Below, one piece after another: positions 4,797 through 8,081 of a stretch of DNA of 8,081 nt. Under the pieces are notes generated by a model. It saw only the letters and a program-made list of their open reading frames with translations, made no database searches and was not told where the DNA came from. Position 1 is the first letter of the stretch, and each line of letters begins with the position of its first letter. Source of the stretch: Bdellovibrionales bacterium (GTDB lineage Bacteria; Bdellovibrionota; Bdellovibrionia; Bdellovibrionales; UBA840). The position numbers and the translations under genes are program-made. The stretch is taken from positions 1 through 8,081 of the forward strand of contig JAGRAL010000028.1 of assembly GCA_020434605.1 (NCBI GenBank), written 5' to 3'.

Positions 4797-5975
4797 ATGA
4801 AAGAAAATATCTATATCGTTTCGTCCGCAAGAACTCCTGTGGGTTCGTTTAATGGTAGTCTATCCACTCTATCTGCACCAAAACTAGGTGCAGTCGCTAT
4901 AAAAGCAGCCGTTGAGCGCAGTGGTTTACAACCAAAAGACATCAATGAAGTTGTAATGGGTAACGTTTTAACGGCAGGAGTTGGGCAAGCACCAGCTAGA
5001 CAAGCTGCTATTTTTGCAGGTCTTCCAACATCGGTTCCTTGCATGACAATCAATAAAGTTTGTGGTTCAGGATTAAAAGCTGTTATGCTAGCTTGTGATT
5101 CTATCTTAGCTGGAAACGCAAACGCAGTTGTAGCCGGCGGTCAAGAAAACATGAGCCAAGCTCCCCACCTTTTAGAAAATGCTAGAAGTGGTTACCGTAT
5201 GGGTAATGTTACGGCACAAGATTCAATGATTAAAGATGGGCTTTGGGACCCGTACAATAACTTTCATATGGGTAATGCCGCTGAAATTTGTGTAAAAGAT
5301 TTTAAATTTTCAAGAGAAGAGCAAGATGAATTTGCTGTTGAGTCTTATAAGCGTGCGCAAAACGCAACTAAAGAAGGACACTTTAAAACTGAAATTGCCA
5401 CTGTTACTATTGAAGGACGTAAAGGCACAACCACTGTCGATACCGACGAAGATGTGTTTAAACTAGATGAGTCTAAAGTAAAAACCTTACGCGCTGCTTT
5501 TGAAAAAGATGGAACGATCACCGCGGTGAACGCTTCAAATATTAATGATGGTGCGGCAGCACTTGTGGTTGTAAATGAACAAACATTAAAATCTAAAAAC
5601 TTAAAAGCAACAGCAAAAATTATAGCATCAGCTACGTTTGCACAAGACCCGGTGTATTTTACGACAGCCCCTGTTGGCGCTATCAAAAAAGCACTGGACG
5701 CTGCAAAACTAAAGGTTGAAGACATTGATTTGTGGGAAATCAACGAAGCCTTTTCTATGGTAACTATGGCTGCGATGAAAGAGCTATCCATCCCCCGCGA
5801 AAAAGTAAACGTTGAAGGTGGAGCCGTTGCCATTGGCCATCCAATTGGTGGAAGTGGAGCAAGAATTTTAACAACACTTATCCATTCTTTACAGAGAACA
5901 AACAAACGTTACGGCCTTGCTACTCTTTGTATCGGTGGCGGCGAAGCAGTAGCTATGATTGTAGAGAGACAATAA
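4797..5975 (+). CDS. atoB: Acetyl-CoA acetyltransferase (degradative/biosynthetic thiolase II)
   Basis: This enzyme interconverts acetoacetyl-CoA plus CoA and two acetyl-CoA in the cytoplasm. The 392 residues match the usual length of AtoB/PhaA thiolases. The nucleophile C89 sits in NKVCGSGLKA, the general-base residues are H348 (GHPIGGSGAR) and C378 (CIGGGEA), and NEAFS lies about 35 residues before H348. These positions coincide with those of the well-studied Zoogloea enzyme. The N-terminus VSSARTPVGSFNG is typical, and GAGGTG precedes the ATG at good spacing. It is first in an operon with the two CoA-transferase subunits, which argues for acetoacetate breakdown rather than polyhydroxybutyrate synthesis, since no reductase or synthase gene is adjacent. 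The symbol could equally be phaA or thl; the family assignment is secure. Confidence 0.96.
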   Translation: MKENIYIVSSARTPVGSFNGSLSTLSAPKLGAVAIKAAVERSGLQPKDINEVVMGNVLTAGVGQAPARQAAIFAGLPTSVPCMTINKVCGSGLKAVMLACDSILAGNANAVVAGGQENMSQAPHLLENARSGYRMGNVTAQDSMIKDGLWDPYNNFHMGNAAEICVKDFKFSREEQDEFAVESYKRAQNATKEGHFKTEIATVTIEGRKGTTTVDTDEDVFKLDESKVKTLRAAFEKDGTITAVNASNINDGAAALVVVNEQTLKSKNLKATAKIIASATFAQDPVYFTTAPVGAIKKALDAAKLKVEDIDLWEINEAFSMVTMAAMKELSIPREKVNVEGGAVAIGHPIGGSGARILTTLIHSLQRTNKRYGLATLCIGGGEAVAMIVERQ

Positions 5976-5976
5976 A

Positions 5977-6672
5977 ATGGCCAATTCAAAAGTTTACCCA
6001 AATGCAATGAAAGCCTTAGAAGATGTAAAAGACAATATGACACTCTTAGTGGGTGGCTTTGGATTATGTGGTATTCCAGAAACATCGATCCAAGCTCTAA
6101 AAGAAATTGGGGCTAAAAACTTAACCATCGTTTCTAACAACTGCGGTATTGATGATTTTGGTCTTGGGATATTATTAAAAAACAAACAAATCAAAAAGAT
6201 GATGTCCTCTTACGTTGGCGAAAATGCAGAGTTTGCAAAACAACTCTTAAGCGGAGAGCTTGAGGTAGAATTAATTCCACAAGGAACTCTAGCCGAGCGA
6301 CTGCGTGCTGGTGGCGCCGGGATACCCGCTTTTTTTACACCAACTGGCGTGGGAACTGAGGTCGCAGATGGAAAAGAAATCAGACAATTTGAAGGCCGAG
6401 ATTATGTTTTAGAAAAAGCCATCAAGGGTGATGTTGCAATAGTAAGAGCTTGGAAGGGTGATAAGTTTGGAAATTTAATTTTTCGAAAAACCGCCCGAAA
6501 CTTTAACCCAATGATTGCAACAGCTGGGAAAATCACAGTGGCTGAAGTTGAAGAATTGGTTGAGGTCGGCACACTTGACCCTGATCAAATTCATACTCCG
6601 GGAGTTTTTATACAAAGAATTTTTCAGGCAAAACAAGAAAAGCGCATTGAGTTTAAAACGATTAGCCAATAA
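5977..6672 (+). CDS. scoA: 3-oxoacid CoA-transferase subunit A
   Basis: This is the alpha subunit of the family I CoA-transferase that moves CoA from succinyl-CoA (or acetyl-CoA in the AtoDA branch) to acetoacetate. The N-terminal signature DNMTLLVGGFGLCGIP (19-34) fits the CoA-transferase subunit-A pattern exactly. SNNCGIDDFGLG, YVGEN, PQGTLAERLRAGGAGIPAFFT and the C-terminal FNPMIATA are also typical. The length of 231 residues is normal for a stand-alone subunit; in animals the two subunits are fused. The ATG begins one base after the thiolase stop (TAA-A-ATG), so translation is probably coupled. Naming as scoA rather than atoD rests on overall style; the donor cannot be decided from sequence by eye. 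Confidence 0.95.
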   Translation: MANSKVYPNAMKALEDVKDNMTLLVGGFGLCGIPETSIQALKEIGAKNLTIVSNNCGIDDFGLGILLKNKQIKKMMSSYVGENAEFAKQLLSGELEVELIPQGTLAERLRAGGAGIPAFFTPTGVGTEVADGKEIRQFEGRDYVLEKAIKGDVAIVRAWKGDKFGNLIFRKTARNFNPMIATAGKITVAEVEELVEVGTLDPDQIHTPGVFIQRIFQAKQEKRIEFKTISQ

Positions 6673-6686
6673 TTTTAGGGGTACAT

Positions 6687-7343
6687 ATGTTAAGTCGAGA
6701 GCAAATCGCACAAAGAATAGCATTAGAAGTAAAGGATGGATATTGCGTAAACTTAGGAATTGGTATTCCAACACTAGTTGCCAATTATATCCCTAAAAAT
6801 ATGTATGTCATGTTACAAAGTGAAAATGGTCTTTTAGGCATGGGTCCATTTCCAAAAGAAAGTGATATCGATGCTGACTTGATCAATGCCGGAAAACAAA
6901 CCATCACTACAACACCTGGCGCTAGTTTCTTTTCATCTGCCGATAGTTTCGCAATGATTCGCGGTGGTCACATCGATCTAACCGTACTTGGCGCTATGCA
7001 AGTAGACCAAGAAGGAAATATCGCAAACTGGATGATCCCAGGAAAAATGGTTAAAGGTATGGGTGGAGCTATGGACTTAGTTGCCGGCGCAAAGCGTGTA
7101 GTAGTAGCCATGCAGCACATGGATAAATCAGGTGTTTCAAAATTAATGAAAAAATGTGATTTACCTTTTACAGGTCTTAAATGCGTTCATAGAATTGTGA
7201 GCGACTTAGGTGTGATTGATATTGGGGATAACGAATTTATATTAAGAGAATTTGCACCGGGACATACAGCTGAAGAAGTAAAAAAGGCAACTGGTGGCAA
7301 TATGCGAATCGCGGATGACGTTAAAGAAATGAAAGTAAATTAA
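6687..7343 (+). CDS. scoB: 3-oxoacid CoA-transferase subunit B
   Basis: This is the beta subunit, carrying the catalytic glutamate. The signature LQSENGLLG (43-51) places the thioester-forming residue at E46. The glycine-rich NLGIGIPT (22-29) near the N-terminus and TTTPGASFFSSADSFAMIRGGHIDLTVLGAMQVD further on are hallmark stretches of this subunit. The length of 218 residues is usual. AGGGG lies five bases before the ATG, and the gene starts 14 bases after subunit A. With subunit A it forms the heterodimeric or heterotetrameric enzyme that makes acetoacetyl-CoA for the thiolase encoded upstream. Nothing looks damaged: the active site is intact and the reading frame is open to a normal C-terminus. 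Confidence 0.96.
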   Translation: MLSREQIAQRIALEVKDGYCVNLGIGIPTLVANYIPKNMYVMLQSENGLLGMGPFPKESDIDADLINAGKQTITTTPGASFFSSADSFAMIRGGHIDLTVLGAMQVDQEGNIANWMIPGKMVKGMGGAMDLVAGAKRVVVAMQHMDKSGVSKLMKKCDLPFTGLKCVHRIVSDLGVIDIGDNEFILREFAPGHTAEEVKKATGGNMRIADDVKEMKVN

Positions 7344-7355
7344 TAAGGGAAATAT

Positions 7356-7832
7356 ATGTTAGAAAAACTTCCTCTATCTTCGACCACAAAAGCTAACTTA
7401 ATGTTAAAAGCTTTTGGTATGTTTAAAATTCCAATGATTGGTTTTATATCGGCTCGTGTGACAAAACTAGATGATACAACCTGTGAAGTTTTTGTTCCGC
7501 TAAACCGTAAAACAAGAAATCACTTAAAAACAATGTATTTTGGTGCGATGGCAGCTGGTGCCGACACGGCTGCAGGCCTTGCGGCAATGCTCGCCATGGT
7601 TGAACTAAAGTCTTGGGTACACCTAAGCTTTAAAGACTTTAAGGCTAACTTTTTGAAGCGAGCTGATAAGGATGTAATCTTTAAGTGCACATCCGTTGGA
7701 GCTGTTAAAGAACTAGTAAAAAGAGCGATTGAGTCTAAAGACCGTGTTGAAATGGCAGTTCCTGTAGAAGCTTTTTGTAATGACGAACTGGTTGCTACAT
7801 TTTCTCTGACACTATCATTAAAAAAGAAATAA
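7356..7832 (+). CDS. DUF4442-type hotdog-fold thioesterase-like protein, 158 residues
   Basis: The segment VPLNRKTRNHLKTMYFGAMAAGADTAAGLAA (47-77) is the hallmark of the DUF4442 branch of hotdog proteins. N55-H56 precede the central 'sausage' helix, and D70 sits where related thioesterases carry a catalytic Asp or Glu. The remaining strands (VHLSFKDFKANFLKRA, FSLTLSLK) match the hotdog layout. The length fits a single-domain member. AAGGGA precedes the ATG, 12 bases after the CoA-transferase stop, so the gene is in the operon. Likely it hydrolyses an acyl-CoA thioester, perhaps relieving CoA trapping when flux through acetoacetyl-CoA is high. The actual substrate is unknown, and a non-catalytic acyl-CoA-binding role is possible. 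Confidence 0.85.
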   Translation: MLEKLPLSSTTKANLMLKAFGMFKIPMIGFISARVTKLDDTTCEVFVPLNRKTRNHLKTMYFGAMAAGADTAAGLAAMLAMVELKSWVHLSFKDFKANFLKRADKDVIFKCTSVGAVKELVKRAIESKDRVEMAVPVEAFCNDELVATFSLTLSLKKK

Positions 7833-7833
7833 A

Positions 7834-8081
7834 ATGAAAATTGGAGTTTTTGTACAAAACAGAAACTTTTTTGGGGCTAAATTAATTCACGCCCCACTTT
7901 TTGACTCTATTCAAAAACGATATCCATCAGCTGAAATCACGGCTCTTGCCCCCTACAATGATCATCAGTTTTTTGTAGATATGGGCTTAGCCCATAGATC
8001 ACTTTTTTATAAAAAAGGCTTCTTATCTACTCACAAGCTTTTACAAGAAGAACACTTTGATATCATCTTTAACTTAATTCA
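7834..8081 (+). CDS. Start of a glycosyltransferase family 9-like (heptosyltransferase-like) protein, cut by the window edge
   Basis: Only the first 82 residues are present, and the frame is open to the window end. The pattern resembles the N-terminal Rossmann half of ADP-heptose:LPS heptosyltransferases: a beta-strand MKIGVFV, a glycine turn, then HAPLFDSIQKRYPSAEITALAP, and later HFDIIFNL. This matches the family's 'tPxlxaLxxxyPxAxIxxLa ... yDlvidL'. The usual GD pair after the first strand is replaced by G14-A15, so the catalytic Asp of classical heptosyltransferases is not where expected. The ATG is one base after the thioesterase stop (TAA-A-ATG), implying co-transcription with a metabolic operon whose function is unrelated. 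It may be a diverged GT9 protein or another sugar transferase; the rest of the gene would decide. Confidence 0.65.
   Translation, partial: MKIGVFVQNRNFFGAKLIHAPLFDSIQKRYPSAEITALAPYNDHQFFVDMGLAHRSLFYKKGFLSTHKLLQEEHFDIIFNLI

Noticed and set aside
4642..4830. Minus-strand 62-residue frame whose stop overlaps the start of the beta-repeat gene (ATGA overlap)
   Set aside because: It overlaps the first 34 bases of the thiolase gene antisense and the divergent promoter region, its composition resembles no protein domain, and the beta-repeat gene has its own good ribosome-binding site.
5345..5905. 186-residue frame antisense to the thiolase gene
   Set aside because: Long antisense frames are common opposite well-coded genes with biased codon use; the plus strand encodes an unmistakable thiolase.
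6475..6796. Frames on both strands across the CoA-transferase A/B junction
   Set aside because: They overlap two well-supported subunit genes in other frames and have no ribosome-binding site or recognisable content.
1..8081. CRISPR arrays, tRNA or rRNA genes, insertion sequences, attachment sites, toxin-antitoxin or defence genes
   Set aside because: I looked on both strands and saw no regularly spaced repeats, no cloverleaf-like tRNA patterns, no transposase or nuclease motifs and no terminal inverted repeats.

Overview
The window is a compact bacterial chromosomal segment, AT-rich by eye, with ten protein genes, no RNA genes, no mobile elements and no intergenic gap above about 150 bases. 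Diderm cell architecture is suggested by a lipoprotein with a clear lipobox, a signal-peptide protein of envelope type and the start of a glycosyltransferase-9-like gene. The gene content, including a Lys/Ala-rich histone-H1-like protein, would fit a Bdellovibrionota-like or deltaproteobacterial genome. That placement is a tentative inference from protein style, not a demonstrated assignment.

Left part (1-1890): the minus-strand tRNA modification gene miaB runs off the left edge. It is divergent from an unrecognised acidic 174-residue protein. The short space between them holds two near-consensus sigma70-type promoters pointing opposite ways, whose -10 boxes overlap. The minus-strand promoter also argues for the shorter miaB start.

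Middle part (1887-4645): four minus-strand genes. In transcription order they encode a secreted beta-repeat protein resembling DUF4097 proteins, a basic/acidic H1-like protein with a Cys/His cluster, a small membrane protein with a C-terminal zinc ribbon, and a coiled-coil lipoprotein. The H1-like gene lacks a Shine-Dalgarno sequence and has a promoter placed so that its mRNA would be nearly leaderless. The gap before the lipoprotein gene carries nested inverted repeats and an imperfect direct repeat.

Right part (4797-8081): a tightly packed plus-strand operon. It encodes acetyl-CoA acetyltransferase, 3-oxoacid CoA-transferase subunits A and B, a DUF4442-type hotdog thioesterase-like protein, and the start of a GT9-like gene. 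The first three form a standard acetoacetate/ketone-body route: the CoA-transferase activates acetoacetate to acetoacetyl-CoA and the thiolase cleaves it to two acetyl-CoA. The thioesterase-like protein may act on acyl-CoA intermediates, while the glycosyltransferase-like gene has no obvious metabolic link.

Most of the window is ordinary. I did not find a defence system, CRISPR array, transposon or clear novel multi-gene system. The least explained parts are the H1-like/zinc-ribbon pair, the repeat-rich lipoprotein leader and the 174-residue orphan.
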